From Bacteroidota bacterium (lineage in GTDB: Bacteria; Bacteroidota; Ignavibacteria; Ignavibacteriales; Melioribacteraceae): a stretch of 64,000 bases of DNA. Below, one piece after another: positions 35,796 to 45,407 of this stretch. The notes beneath the pieces were generated by a model. The model was not told where the DNA came from and did not search any database. It worked only from the letters and a program-made list of their open reading frames with translations. Position 1 is the stretch's first letter. Each line of letters opens with the position of its first letter. Both the position numbers and the translations under genes were made by a program. The stretch covers positions 62,001 to 126,000 of the forward strand of contig JAHJUE010000012.1 of assembly GCA_018829205.1 (NCBI GenBank), read 5' to 3'.

Positions 35796-36872
35796 ATGTT
35801 TAAACGTATCTATTTACTCCCCTTGATTGCAATGTTATTAAATTCATGTTCTTTATTCGAATTTGATGTAGAAATAGATGCGAATAATCCGTTTATAAAA
35901 TATACCGGAAGAATTGAATTTCTAGATTCTGCTAACGTAAAATTAAGCTGGTCTGGTGTTTCAATTGAAACGCTTTTTGAAGGCACAACTATTTCAATAA
36001 AACTTGTTGACGGAAATAACGATTATAATGTTTTTATTGACGATAAACTTGATACTGTTTTAGTTACGAAAAAAGATACGGTTTATACTTTAGCTAAAAA
36101 TTTAACCGACACACTGCATCATATTCTAATTACAAAAAGAACAGAAGCTTCTTTAGGTGAAGTAATTTTCAGCGGATTTATTATCAACCATGATAAAAAC
36201 TTCTACTATCCGGATAAAATAAAAAAAAGAAATATAGAATTTATTGGTGATTCCTTTGTCGCAGGTTTTGGCGTAGAAGGATTATCGCCCGAATGCCTTT
36301 TTGAGAGGGAAACAGAAAATAATTATTTGGCCTTTGGACCAATATTGGCAAGGCGGTTTAATGCCGAATATTTTGTGGAAGCAATTTCGGGGAGTGGTAT
36401 TATAAGAAATTTCGGAGACAGTTTATCAGCTTCATTATATCCGTTTCCTTATTATTATGACCGCATAAATATTTTTGATACAACAAAATGGGATTTTTCA
36501 AACTGGATACCTGATGCCGTTATTATTAGAATAGGGAATAACGACTTCTGGAGCAAACCTTATCCAACACGATCTCAATTTGAAAAAGCATATAAAGAGT
36601 TTATTCTTATGTTAAGAATGAAATATGCGAACACAAATTTATTTTGCTTAAGCGGCGCTGAAGAACAAGATCCGGATTCAGAGTATATTAATAATGTGGT
36701 TGATGATCTGCGGATTAATAACCGCGATAAAAATATTCATTTTGTGAAATTAGATGTGAAATTAAATCGTCCCGACGATTTTGGATGTCAGTATCATCCA
36801 AATATAAATGGACAGAAAAAAATAGCTGATTTCCTCGAACCAATTATTAGGGAAAAGATGAATTGGAAATAA
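35796..36872 (+). CDS. CE2-like SGNH esterase lipoprotein
   Basis: The frame starts at 35754, but the ATG at 35796 opens a proper lipoprotein signal (FKRIYLLPLIAMLLNSCS) with lipobox LNSC. The protein of about 358 residues has an N-terminal jelly-roll (residues ~25-140, with IKYTGRIEF and SWSGVSIE) and a C-terminal SGNH hydrolase with GDSFVAGFGVEG (nucleophile Ser), RIGNNDFWS and YHPNINGQKKIA. That domain order matches carbohydrate esterase family 2, which deacetylates polysaccharides. The residue three positions before the catalytic His is Gln, as in dyad-type members. Start choice is uncertain since ribosome sites are weak. Confidence 0.78.
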   Translation: MFKRIYLLPLIAMLLNSCSLFEFDVEIDANNPFIKYTGRIEFLDSANVKLSWSGVSIETLFEGTTISIKLVDGNNDYNVFIDDKLDTVLVTKKDTVYTLAKNLTDTLHHILITKRTEASLGEVIFSGFIINHDKNFYYPDKIKKRNIEFIGDSFVAGFGVEGLSPECLFERETENNYLAFGPILARRFNAEYFVEAISGSGIIRNFGDSLSASLYPFPYYYDRINIFDTTKWDFSNWIPDAVIIRIGNNDFWSKPYPTRSQFEKAYKEFILMLRMKYANTNLFCLSGAEEQDPDSEYINNVVDDLRINNRDKNIHFVKLDVKLNRPDDFGCQYHPNINGQKKIADFLEPIIREKMNWK

Positions 36873-36880
36873 ACTAAAAT

Positions 36881-37435
36881 TTAATCATGTTTTGAAGGAT
36901 GCTCAATTCTTTTAACGATAGTTTCAATTTCAGAATAACCTTCGTGCATTTTACGCAGTTCACTTTCTAACTTATATATTTTGTAGGATTCGGGAGTTTC
37001 CGAACCGCCGAGCAGCCAATTAATATCACAGCCCAGCCGCAATAGTTTTAATAATATTTTTGATCCGGGTTCTCGTTTGCCGCTTATATACTGTTGAAGC
37101 TGCTGCGGTGATATATCCATTGATTCGGCTAGCCGTTTTAATGTACCGTATTTTCTTTTGGCGAATGCCCGTACCCGGTGACCAATTCCTATTCTTAAAT
37201 CTTCATCTGAAAATAAATCTAAATCAATTGGTTTGTCATCGGTATAAAGATTTAAATCGTATTGATAATCTTCAATTGCCTGTTTAATCTGCTCATAAAG
37301 ATCTTCGTCAAATTTATCGCTTTCATATAGAAGATATTTAAAAGTGGAAAGTTTTAATCCCAGTCTTTCTGATAACCAGGATTCTTTTATTCCGTGCGAT
37401 TTTATTAACTGCTGCAGTTCCTGTTGTTTACCCAA
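36881..37435 (-). CDS. XRE-family helix-turn-helix regulator
   Basis: 184 residues. A Cro/C1-type HTH sits at about 88-130 (TLKRLAESMDISPQQLQQYI, then SGKREPGSKILLKLLRLG). The N-terminal ESWLSERLGLKLSTFKYLLY segment (18-37) looks like a second HTH. The C-terminus is a charged coiled-coil helix. It is convergent with the esterase gene (8-base gap) and divergent from the MATE transporter gene across 239 bases, which makes control of that pump or of itself possible. Confidence 0.8.
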   Translation of the reverse strand: MGKQQELQQLIKSHGIKESWLSERLGLKLSTFKYLLYESDKFDEDLYEQIKQAIEDYQYDLNLYTDDKPIDLDLFSDEDLRIGIGHRVRAFAKRKYGTLKRLAESMDISPQQLQQYISGKREPGSKILLKLLRLGCDINWLLGGSETPESYKIYKLESELRKMHEGYSEIETIVKRIEHPSKHD

Positions 37436-37674
37436 ATTTCACCCTCGAGTTATTGAGTAATAATTCAAAAATAATAAAAATAAATGAATTATTAACTAAT
37501 ATCTTTATAAATTCTCCGGGAAAATAGACTTATAAATTTATAATAATTTCATATTTCTTGATTTCATAATCAGAATAATTTATATATTTTTAACTTCTTT
37601 GAAATGAGCAAGCAATTATTTTGACTTAATGTGTTTTCTGACTTTTTGATATCGGCAATAAAAAAATAAAATAA

Positions 37675-39027
37675 ATGAAATTATTCTCCGAATTTTCCGA
37701 CTACAAATACATTCTGAAAATTGCACTTCCCGCAATTGCCGGACTCTCAACTCAAATGGTTGTCTCGCTTGTTGATACGGCAATGGTTGGCAGACTTGAT
37801 AATGCCGAATCGTATCTTGCCGCGATGGGATTAGGAGTATTAGCTACATGGGCAATTATAAGTTTCTTTTCTAGTTTTGCGACGGGAACCCATGTGCTTG
37901 TTGCACGCCGATTCGGTGAGAAAAATTACGGCAAATGCGGCGATGTCCTAAATACCTCTCTTATAAATTCTTTTTTAATCGGTTCGGTAGTTTCCGCATT
38001 TGTTGTTTTTTTTGCTTTCGATATCGCTGACTTTTTCGCAGTCGATGATCAAGTTGGTATATATGCAGGAGAATACCTCTACTATCGTTTTATGGGAATC
38101 CCGTTTTTTCTATTAACGGTTTCATACCGCGGTTTCTTTTTCGGAATAGGCAAGACTAAAATATTTATGTATTCGGGAATCCTAGTGAATTTTCTGAATA
38201 TTGTTTTTAACTATATTTTTATATTTGGTATGTTCGGAATTGAGGGAATGGGACTGGCGGGAGCTGGTTTAGGTTCAACTCTTGCGACCGTTTGCGATTT
38301 TATCTTTTATTTCAGCGTTTCGGTTCTGCCCGGTTATAAAAACAAATACAATTATTTCAAACATTTCAGTTATATATCCGAAATCGCGAAATCAATTACC
38401 AAAATTTCACTCCCGGTTTCATTTCAGAATATATTTATGCTTATAGGATTTTTAAGTTTTATTGCGATAACCGGATATATTAGCACACTTGCGCAGGCCG
38501 CAAGCAATGTTGTTTTTTCATCTTTAACAATTTCGTTAATGCCCTGTTTCGGGTTCGGAATTGCAGTGCATACCTTGGTGGGAAATAATCTGGGAAGCGG
38601 AAATATTAAAAAAGCAAAATATTTCGGTTTCGCTACAGCAAAAGTCGCGACAATTTATACTGTATTTGTTGGACTTGTTTTTACATTTTTTCCGCGGGCG
38701 GTTCTAATTTTAATTACTAACGATTCTTCTGTAATTGAATCGGCTGTTCCAGCGATAAGAATTGCCGGTTTCGGTCAGATTTTTTATGCGATGGGTGTTG
38801 TGCTTGCAAATGGTCTGCAGGCTTCGGGTCAGACAATGTTTGTTATGATGGCTGAGGTGGTTGTAAACTGGTTTGTATTTGTACCATTGGCTTATTTACT
38901 TGGCGTTGTATTTGAACTAGGACTTAAAGGGGCATGGGCCGCATTGCCATTTTATGTTATTCTTTATTCAGCTGTTATTTTTGTTAAATTTAAGTACGGG
39001 AATTGGGAAAAGCTGAAAAAGGTTTAA
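37675..39027 (+). CDS. MATE family efflux transporter
   Basis: 450 residues with twelve predicted membrane helices. The N-terminal ALPAIAGLSTQMVVSLVDTAMVGRL and the mid-protein GGSGNIKKAKYFG-like cytosolic loop (NNLGSGNIKKAKYFG) are typical of MATE proteins of the DinF/NorM kind. Such transporters export drugs or metabolites with sodium or proton coupling. The HTH gene at 36881 is divergently arranged. Substrate unknown. Confidence 0.9.
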   Translation: MKLFSEFSDYKYILKIALPAIAGLSTQMVVSLVDTAMVGRLDNAESYLAAMGLGVLATWAIISFFSSFATGTHVLVARRFGEKNYGKCGDVLNTSLINSFLIGSVVSAFVVFFAFDIADFFAVDDQVGIYAGEYLYYRFMGIPFFLLTVSYRGFFFGIGKTKIFMYSGILVNFLNIVFNYIFIFGMFGIEGMGLAGAGLGSTLATVCDFIFYFSVSVLPGYKNKYNYFKHFSYISEIAKSITKISLPVSFQNIFMLIGFLSFIAITGYISTLAQAASNVVFSSLTISLMPCFGFGIAVHTLVGNNLGSGNIKKAKYFGFATAKVATIYTVFVGLVFTFFPRAVLILITNDSSVIESAVPAIRIAGFGQIFYAMGVVLANGLQASGQTMFVMMAEVVVNWFVFVPLAYLLGVVFELGLKGAWAALPFYVILYSAVIFVKFKYGNWEKLKKV

Positions 39028-39102
39028 TAAGGCCATTAATTTGGAATAATTTTTTAAAGGACATCACTTGACTATTTTAATAAATAAAGATATATTTTCT
39101 GC

Positions 39103-39510
39103 ATGAAAAACCGTCTTATTCAAATAACAATTGTTATTGTATTCTTTTCACTTACGGCCATGCTTAGCGCGGGCGCTTTTCTAAATTATTTTAATACAAG
39201 AAGCGACAACGGGAATGTTGTTATCAGCTGGCAGACAGGCGCAGAAGACAACGTTGTATATTTTATTGTTCAAAGAAAGCCTGCTAGCGGAAGTTTTATT
39301 GATTTAGCGAAAATAGCAGCAAAAGGTAATAATTCAACATATGAATATGTTGATGAAAGCGCTTATAAAGCTAATGATCAAGTTTATGTTTATCAGTTAA
39401 AAATTGTAGATGATGACAACACTTTTTCTTTTTCAGGCGTTTCTCACGTCGCGCACAGCGTTTCAGGTATTAAACAGACATGGGGCAGCATTAAAGCCTT
39501 ATTCAGATAA
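39103..39510 (+). CDS. Small secreted Fn3-like protein
   Basis: 135 residues with signal peptide (QITIVIVFFSLTAMLSAGA). The mature part looks like a single fibronectin-III-type domain: NVVISWQTGAEDNVVYFIVQ, then an IDLAKIAAKG and the YVYQLKIVDDDNTFSFSG strands, as often found in type IX secretion cargo. No sorting domain is present. It is 15 bases upstream of maf and may share its transcript. Function unknown. Confidence 0.65.
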   Translation: MKNRLIQITIVIVFFSLTAMLSAGAFLNYFNTRSDNGNVVISWQTGAEDNVVYFIVQRKPASGSFIDLAKIAAKGNNSTYEYVDESAYKANDQVYVYQLKIVDDDNTFSFSGVSHVAHSVSGIKQTWGSIKALFR

Positions 39511-39525
39511 GCGTAATTTATTCTA

Positions 39526-40104
39526 ATGATTCATTTACCCGCACCTTTTTATCTTGCATCTAAATCTCCGCGCAGAAAAAAACTTTTAAAACAAATCAAT
39601 ATTAATTTCAAGTCGTTAAACGTCGATTTAATTGAAGAAGTTTTGGACGGTGAACATCCGATTAAAACCGTAAAAAGATTATCCGCGCATAAAATGCTGA
39701 TCGCTGAAAAGAAAATTAAAAACGGCATAATTTTAACAGCTGATACTATTGTAGTTCTAAAGGGACAAATTATCGGCAAACCAAAAGATAAAAAAGACGC
39801 CGAAAAAATATTAAAATTCTTAAGCGGAAATACACATTACGTTTATACTGGTTTCGCTATTACAAACCTTTTGAATAATAAAAGAATTGTCGATTATGAA
39901 AAAACAGCTGTTACTTTTCATAAATTGTCAGTTGAAATGATAAAAGATTATATTGAAACCGGAAGTCCAATGGATAAAGCAGGCGCTTACGGAATACAGG
40001 ATGATTTCGGCGCGGTATTCGTTAAAAAAATAAACGGTTCATATTATAATGTAGTCGGATTACCCCTTTCCAAAGTTTACAATTCCATTTTATCAATCCT
40101 CTAA
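39526..40104 (+). CDS. Maf-like nucleotide pyrophosphatase
   Basis: 192 residues with the Maf motif LASKSPRRKKLLKQ (11-24), LTADTIVVLKGQIIGKP (70-86) and GAYGIQDDFGAVFV. Maf proteins hydrolyse non-canonical or canonical NTPs (dTTP, UTP, modified) to monophosphates, preventing misincorporation, and some affect septation. Size is usual for the family. Good family confidence; which subgroup (YhdE or YceF) was not resolved. Confidence 0.9.
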   Translation: MIHLPAPFYLASKSPRRKKLLKQININFKSLNVDLIEEVLDGEHPIKTVKRLSAHKMLIAEKKIKNGIILTADTIVVLKGQIIGKPKDKKDAEKILKFLSGNTHYVYTGFAITNLLNNKRIVDYEKTAVTFHKLSVEMIKDYIETGSPMDKAGAYGIQDDFGAVFVKKINGSYYNVVGLPLSKVYNSILSIL

Positions 40105-40234
40105 TTTTTATACTTCATTCTTATTAAATTCATTTTTTGTATTTTTACTACTATTAATTATTAATTATAATTTATTGCCCCAAGCTGTAATTGTGGCAAA
40201 TCATTATTAAGTGTAAAATATAATACGGTCCATT

Positions 40235-41572
40235 ATGGTAAAAGATAGCAAAATTTCATTCCCTTCAGCCGATAAAAAAATCGTTTTCGAAAACGGAAAA
40301 TTACTTGTGCCTGATTTTCCAATTATTACCTTTATCGAAGGGGACGGAATAGGAGCGGATATTTGGCCTGCGGCTAAAAAAGTTTTGGACGTTGCCGTTA
40401 AAATAGCTTACGCCGGTAAAAAGAAAATTGAATGGCTGGAGGTTTATGCCGGAGAAAAATCGTTAAAGTTTTACGGAGGAGATAATTTGCTGCCCGATGA
40501 AACAATAGATGTTATTGATGAATTTAAAATGTCAATAAAAGGTCCGCTTACTACTCCGATAAGCGGAGGCGTACGTTCGCTAAATGTGGCATTAAGACAA
40601 AAACTTGACCTTTACGCGTGTGTGAGGCCGGTAAAATGGTATAGAAACGTTCCTAATCCAATGAAAAGACCGCAGGATTTGGATATAGTGATTTTTCGGG
40701 AAAACCTGGAAGATAATTATACAGGTATTGAGTGGAAGCGGGGAGATGATTCAATAAATAAACTTGAAGAATTATTAAAATCGGAAAATACCTATAAGAA
40801 AATAAGATTCCCGGAATCCTCAAACTACAGCTTAAAATCGGTTTCAAAAGAAGGTTCAATTAGAATTGTTAGAGCTGCAATTAATTTCGCCGTCAGGAAT
40901 AATCGAAAAAGCGTAACTATTGTTCATAAAGGAAATATTATGAAATTTACCGAAGGTAAATTTAAAGATTGGGCTTATGAAACCGCCTTAAACGAATTCA
41001 GAGATTTTATTATCACCGAAGATGAACTTTGGGATCAGGTTAAAAGTCCGGACGGAATTACTCCTATTAAAAAAGAAGGAGCTTTTGCATTTTTGAGAAA
41101 CGGTAATTCAGCGGGAAACCCAGGCGATAAAATTGTTGTAAAAGACAGAATTGCTGACGCGGTATTTTTGCAGTTATTATTAAGACCAACTGAATTTGAC
41201 GTTTTGGTAATGCTGAATTTAAACGGTGATTTATTATCGGATGCGGCAGCCGCTCAGGTTGGGGGACTTGGATTAGCGCCCGGGGCAAATATTAATTATG
41301 AAACTGGAGTCGCTGTTTTTGAAGCATCGCACGGAAGCGCGCCCAAATATGCCGGCTTGGATAAGGTTAATCCTTCTTCTCTAATACTTTCGGGAGTTAT
41401 GATGCTTAACCATTTGGAATGGAATCAGGCTGCTCAAATAATTGTTGATGCTTTGGAAAAAACAATTACCGCAAAAACCGTAACCTACGATTTAGCGCGC
41501 CAAATGGAAAATTCAAATGAAATCACATGCTCAAAATTTGCGGATGAAATAATTAAAAATATGGCGGTATGA
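40235..41572 (+). CDS. icd: NADP-dependent isocitrate dehydrogenase
   Basis: 445 residues, E. coli Icd type. Motifs: EGDGIGADIWPA (35-46), GGVRSLNVALRQKLD (111-125) with Ser115 at the substrate/phosphorylation position, FRENLEDNYTGIEW and HGSAPKYAGLDKVNP. The NADP-selecting residues of E. coli (Lys344, Tyr345, Val351, Tyr391, Arg395) are all matched (PKYAG, DKVNP, VTYDLARQM). It converts isocitrate to 2-oxoglutarate or the reverse. A second, divergent family member is in the citrate operon at 8469. It is flanked by unrelated genes and probably monocistronic. Confidence 0.93.
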   Translation: MVKDSKISFPSADKKIVFENGKLLVPDFPIITFIEGDGIGADIWPAAKKVLDVAVKIAYAGKKKIEWLEVYAGEKSLKFYGGDNLLPDETIDVIDEFKMSIKGPLTTPISGGVRSLNVALRQKLDLYACVRPVKWYRNVPNPMKRPQDLDIVIFRENLEDNYTGIEWKRGDDSINKLEELLKSENTYKKIRFPESSNYSLKSVSKEGSIRIVRAAINFAVRNNRKSVTIVHKGNIMKFTEGKFKDWAYETALNEFRDFIITEDELWDQVKSPDGITPIKKEGAFAFLRNGNSAGNPGDKIVVKDRIADAVFLQLLLRPTEFDVLVMLNLNGDLLSDAAAAQVGGLGLAPGANINYETGVAVFEASHGSAPKYAGLDKVNPSSLILSGVMMLNHLEWNQAAQIIVDALEKTITAKTVTYDLARQMENSNEITCSKFADEIIKNMAV

Positions 41573-41741
41573 GCAGCTAAATAACAGTTTGTCAAAGGTT
41601 TGTTTTTTAATTCTATTTTACAAATCTATTATAATTTGTTTTATATATTGTCAAAATACAATCTGTAGACATATATATCTTGATTTTATTGCGTATCGTT
41701 ATTATTTTACAATCAATTATATTTAATATATGGAGGTTAAA

Positions 41742-42158
41742 ATGGCTGATGAAAACGGATTGGGTAAAGGATTAATAGTAGGATTTCTTGCTGGCGGTAT
41801 TGTGGGATCCATAATTGCGTTATTGTATGCGCCTAAAACAGGTAAAGAATTAAGAGGCGATATCAGAGAAAGAACTGATGAATTTATTGAAGATGCGGAA
41901 ACCTACATAAATAGCGCGAAAACAAAAGCAAATGAAATGATTAATGACGGCAAAAAAAAATCGGAAAAATTAATTTCCGAAGCTAAAGTAAAAGTAGATG
42001 CCCTGCTAAAAGAAGCCGAAGATATACTTGACGAAGCAAAAGGAAAAGCCACTGTTGCCGTTGAATCCGGAAAGGATAAAATAACAAAAGAAGGCGATAA
42101 GCTTAAATCCGCCATAAAAGCAGGCGTTGATACATATAAATCAGAAAAAGAAGCATAG
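41742..42158 (+). CDS. YtxH-domain protein
   Basis: 138 residues from ATG 41742, which is preceded by GGAGG; the upstream ATG at 41730 would put that site inside the gene. An N-terminal hydrophobic helix (LIVGFLAGGIVGSIIALLYAP, broken by PKTGKELR) is followed by a long Lys/Glu/Ala amphipathic helix (KTKANEMINDGKKKSE...). YtxH proteins are general-stress-linked membrane proteins of unknown mechanism. Followed after 4 bases by a second small membrane protein. Confidence 0.82.
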   Translation: MADENGLGKGLIVGFLAGGIVGSIIALLYAPKTGKELRGDIRERTDEFIEDAETYINSAKTKANEMINDGKKKSEKLISEAKVKVDALLKEAEDILDEAKGKATVAVESGKDKITKEGDKLKSAIKAGVDTYKSEKEA

Positions 42159-42162
42159 ATTT

Positions 42163-42540
42163 ATGACACTAATTGACGTATTAATTATCATTTTAATTGT
42201 TGCTGCTGTTGTATTATGTGTTTATTTAGTTTTTACCTTAAATAAATTAAGAAAATCATTTGAGTCAATTGAAAATGATATTCATATAATTTCCGAGAAA
42301 ACTGTTCCTGTTCTTGATAACTTGGAAGAAATTACAAGAAAAGCTGCGCAAATTACTGGTGATGCCGAAGAACAGATTTCGGAATTAAAATCATTTATTC
42401 ATTCTATTAAAAGGAAGGTGAACAGGGTAGTTGATTTACCCGGTAAGATAAATCCCGAACATAGAGTAAGTGAACTTTTGAAAAACCTTAACGCTGTTGC
42501 GAAAGGTTTTTCTGTTTTTTGGTCAAAACTGTTTAGTTAA
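42163..42540 (+). CDS. DUF948-like small membrane protein
   Basis: The frame extends to 42127, overlapping the YtxH gene, but the ATG at 42163 follows its stop by 4 bases and is preferred. The 125-residue protein has one N-terminal membrane helix (DVLIIILIVAAVVLCVYLVF) and a coiled-coil like tail (TVPVLDNLEEITRKAAQ). This pattern is common to DUF948 proteins, often found beside YtxH genes. Function unknown; a joint envelope-stress role with its neighbour is a guess. Confidence 0.7.
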   Translation: MTLIDVLIIILIVAAVVLCVYLVFTLNKLRKSFESIENDIHIISEKTVPVLDNLEEITRKAAQITGDAEEQISELKSFIHSIKRKVNRVVDLPGKINPEHRVSELLKNLNAVAKGFSVFWSKLFS

Positions 42541-42572
42541 ACTATCGTATAGGTTAATTATAGGAGAGCACA

Positions 42573-44663
42573 TTGAAAGAATTTAATGCTGAAAGTATCC
42601 GCAATCTGGCTTTTGTGGGCCATGGCGGAAGTGGTAAAACTACCATTACAGAGTTTTTATTGTATACCGCCGGTGAAATTAACAGAATCGGCACAACTGA
42701 AGAAGGCAACACGGTTTCAGATTATAACACTAACGAAATTGAAAGAAAAATTTCAATATCTTCAACTCCTCTTCACCTCGAAAGAAATAACGTAAAAATA
42801 AATTTTATTGATACTCCCGGTTACTCCGATTTTGTCGGACAGGTAATCAGCAGTCTTCATGTTGTTGATACCGCTGTAGTTGTTATTAAAGGAGCCGAAG
42901 GCGTTGAGGTCGGTACAGAAATAAACTGGGAAACAATTAAAAATCAGGATATGCCTGCGGCTATTATTGTTAATAAGTTGGACAATGAGCATTCTAAGTT
43001 TGACGAAACAATCAAAATGGCTAAAGAAAGATTAACCTCGGACGTTACCGTAATTTCTTTTCCGGTTGATGAAGGTATTAATTTTACCACTGTTGTTGAT
43101 ATTCTTAAAATGAAAGCATTAACTTTTAACGACCCTACATCAAGAAAGGTAGTTGAAAGCGATATTCCCGAAAAATATAAAGACCTTGCTCAGACATTAA
43201 GAGAAGAATTAATTGAAAAAGTCGCAGAATCTACCGAAGAATTAATGAATAAGTTTTTTGAGGAAGGTACGCTTAGCGATGAAAACTTAAAAAAAGGACT
43301 TAAAGCGGCCATGCTTAACAGAGCCTTAGTCCCTGCGTTTGCAGCTTCAGCAAGAAAAGGGGTTGGGTTAAACGACTTTTTGGATTTTGTTGTGGATTAT
43401 TTCCCATCGCCGAAAGACGGCGCCCCGGGTGAAGGACAATTAGTCGACAGCAAAACAAAAATTGAAATTAAATGCGATGAAAAAGCCGAACCTGCATGCC
43501 TTATCTTTAAATCACTTTCGGAACAGCATTTAGGCGAGTTGTCAATATTTAAAGTCTATTCAGGCTCTCTTACCGCAGGTATGGATATGGTAAATACCTC
43601 AAGAGGTAAAAATGAAAGACTTGGACAATTGTTCGTTATAAACGGAAAACAAAGAACAGAGGTCGCAAAATTAAACGCCGGCGATATTGGCGCGGTTGTA
43701 AAATTGAAAGATACTCATACTGGAAATACATTGTCATCAAAAAACCTTTCTGTTGTTATAAAAGAAATTGAATTGCCCGAATCTGTTATCCGCGGTGCTG
43801 TAATGGCTAAAGCAAAAGGTGATGAAGATAAAATTTCATCGGGACTTCATACCGCGCACGAAGAAGATCCGACCTTCAGCGTTCAATATGATCCGGAACT
43901 GGCGCAGACTATTGTTTCAGGTCAGGGTGAACTTCAATTGTCGCTGGCAGTTAAAATGCTTAAAGACAGATACGGGGTTGAGGTTGATTTGGTTGAGCCT
44001 AGAATTCCGTATAGAGAAACAATTAAAGGCAGATGCGACGACGCTGAATTCAAACATAAAAAACAATCCGGCGGAAGAGGCCAGTACGGCCATGTTCACC
44101 TTAAATTAGAGCCTCAGCCAAGAGGTGCGGGATTTGAATTTGTTAACGCCATTGTGGGCGGAGTTGTGCCGGGCAGATTTATTCCCGCGGTTGAAAAAGG
44201 TCTTAACGAAATTATGGCCAAAGGTGTTTTAACTGGCAGCAAGGTTATTGACGTTAAAGTTACGTTATTCGACGGAACCTATCATAACGTCGATTCCGAT
44301 GAAGTCTCCTTTAGATTAGCCGCTTCGCAAGCTTTCAAAAAAGGTTTTATGGAAGCCAAACCGGTTATCCTTGAACCGGTTTATGATGTTACCGTAAAAG
44401 TCCCAGAAGAGTTTATGGGGGATGTTATGGGGGATATTTCAAGCCGCAGAGGCAAAATTTCGGGAATGGATGCCGACGGTTCTTTCCAGGTTATTAAAGC
44501 TAAGGTTCCTTTGGCCGAACTTTATAAATATTCTACCCATCTTAGAAGTTTAACTTCGGGAAGAGGAATTCATCATAGAGAATTCTCTCATTACGAAGAA
44601 GTGCCTAAAGAAGTAGAGGCAAAAATTATTGATGATTATAAGAAGTCTAAAGAAGAAGATTAA
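42573..44663 (+). CDS. EF-G2-type translation GTPase
   Basis: 696 residues from a TTG start with GGAG upstream. P-loop GHGGSGKT (16-23), DTPGYSDF (80-87), NKLD, and domains II-V including a domain IV GGRGQYGHVHLK and FQVIKAKVPLAELYKY. Where canonical EF-G has DTPGH, this has Tyr84 in place of the catalytic histidine, as in the EF-G-2/EF-G-like paralogue group. It is likely an alternative elongation or recycling factor, perhaps with low intrinsic GTPase; canonical fusA is probably elsewhere. It ends at a hairpin terminator. Confidence 0.9.
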   Translation: MKEFNAESIRNLAFVGHGGSGKTTITEFLLYTAGEINRIGTTEEGNTVSDYNTNEIERKISISSTPLHLERNNVKINFIDTPGYSDFVGQVISSLHVVDTAVVVIKGAEGVEVGTEINWETIKNQDMPAAIIVNKLDNEHSKFDETIKMAKERLTSDVTVISFPVDEGINFTTVVDILKMKALTFNDPTSRKVVESDIPEKYKDLAQTLREELIEKVAESTEELMNKFFEEGTLSDENLKKGLKAAMLNRALVPAFAASARKGVGLNDFLDFVVDYFPSPKDGAPGEGQLVDSKTKIEIKCDEKAEPACLIFKSLSEQHLGELSIFKVYSGSLTAGMDMVNTSRGKNERLGQLFVINGKQRTEVAKLNAGDIGAVVKLKDTHTGNTLSSKNLSVVIKEIELPESVIRGAVMAKAKGDEDKISSGLHTAHEEDPTFSVQYDPELAQTIVSGQGELQLSLAVKMLKDRYGVEVDLVEPRIPYRETIKGRCDDAEFKHKKQSGGRGQYGHVHLKLEPQPRGAGFEFVNAIVGGVVPGRFIPAVEKGLNEIMAKGVLTGSKVIDVKVTLFDGTYHNVDSDEVSFRLAASQAFKKGFMEAKPVILEPVYDVTVKVPEEFMGDVMGDISSRRGKISGMDADGSFQVIKAKVPLAELYKYSTHLRSLTSGRGIHHREFSHYEEVPKEVEAKIIDDYKKSKEED

Positions 44664-44683
44664 TAAGCCGTTTCAGTTAATTT

Positions 44684-44722
44684 AAGCAGTCGGCGATAAT
44701 TTATTGCCGACTGCTTGTTTTT
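44684..44722 (+). terminator. Intrinsic terminator after EF-G2 gene
   Basis: AAGCAGTCGGC and GCCGACTGCTT form an 11-bp stem with an 11-base loop, followed by GTTTTTTG. It lies just past the stop of the EF-G2-like gene. Confidence 0.9.
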
Positions 44723-44748
44723 TGTTTGCGGTATGATTAGAGGTTTTT

Positions 44749-45252
44749 GTGGAAAAACTTTGGTCCCCCTGGCGTTCAAATTATATTAAATCATTTAAAG
44801 ATAAGGACGAATCGGAAAAATGCGTATTCTGCTTCGCTGAATCGCTTAATATTGAAAATGATGATAACCTTGTAGTCAGAAAAAGCAAACTAACTTTTAC
44901 AATGCTTAATTTATACCCTTACAACAGCGGTCATTTAATGATTATACCTTACCGCCATGTCTCCGATATTTTGGAAATTACCCCCGATGAAAATCTTGAG
45001 ATCTTAAGCGAAGTTCAAAAAGCGGTTAAAGCGTTAAATTATATATCCAAACCGCACGGATTTAATATCGGCGCAAATATTGGTAAAGCAGCCGGAGCCG
45101 GAATAGATCAGCATATTCATTTCCATGTACTGCCCAGATGGACAGGGGACACTAATTTTATGCCCGCTATAGGTAATGTTAAGGTAATTTCGCAGGACCT
45201 TCTGGAAAGTAAAAAATCCATTATTAAATCCTATGATGATCTTGGATTATAA
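44749..45252 (+). CDS. HIT-domain nucleotide hydrolase
   Basis: 167 residues from a GTG start. Histidine triad HIHFH (His122, His124, His126), preceded by GANIGKAAGAGI and with PYNSGHLMIIPYRH. A CVFC motif at 25-28 may bind zinc. The opening EKLWSPWRSNYI is shared with the Ap4A phosphorylase/HIT subgroup of many bacteria. It acts on dinucleoside polyphosphates or nucleotide conjugates. Not obviously linked to its neighbours. Confidence 0.85.
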   Translation: MEKLWSPWRSNYIKSFKDKDESEKCVFCFAESLNIENDDNLVVRKSKLTFTMLNLYPYNSGHLMIIPYRHVSDILEITPDENLEILSEVQKAVKALNYISKPHGFNIGANIGKAAGAGIDQHIHFHVLPRWTGDTNFMPAIGNVKVISQDLLESKKSIIKSYDDLGL

Positions 45253-45407
45253 TCTGTCTAATCTTCTTATTAAATATTTCACAATTTATTTCTAATAATA
45301 GAAAAGTAATTTTCTTATAAATTTGAAAACTTCCTCAAAGAAACTTAAATTGCATCCAACCGATCAAAAGTTAATTCCATTTTAATAAAGAATGTAACGG
45401 GAGTTTA

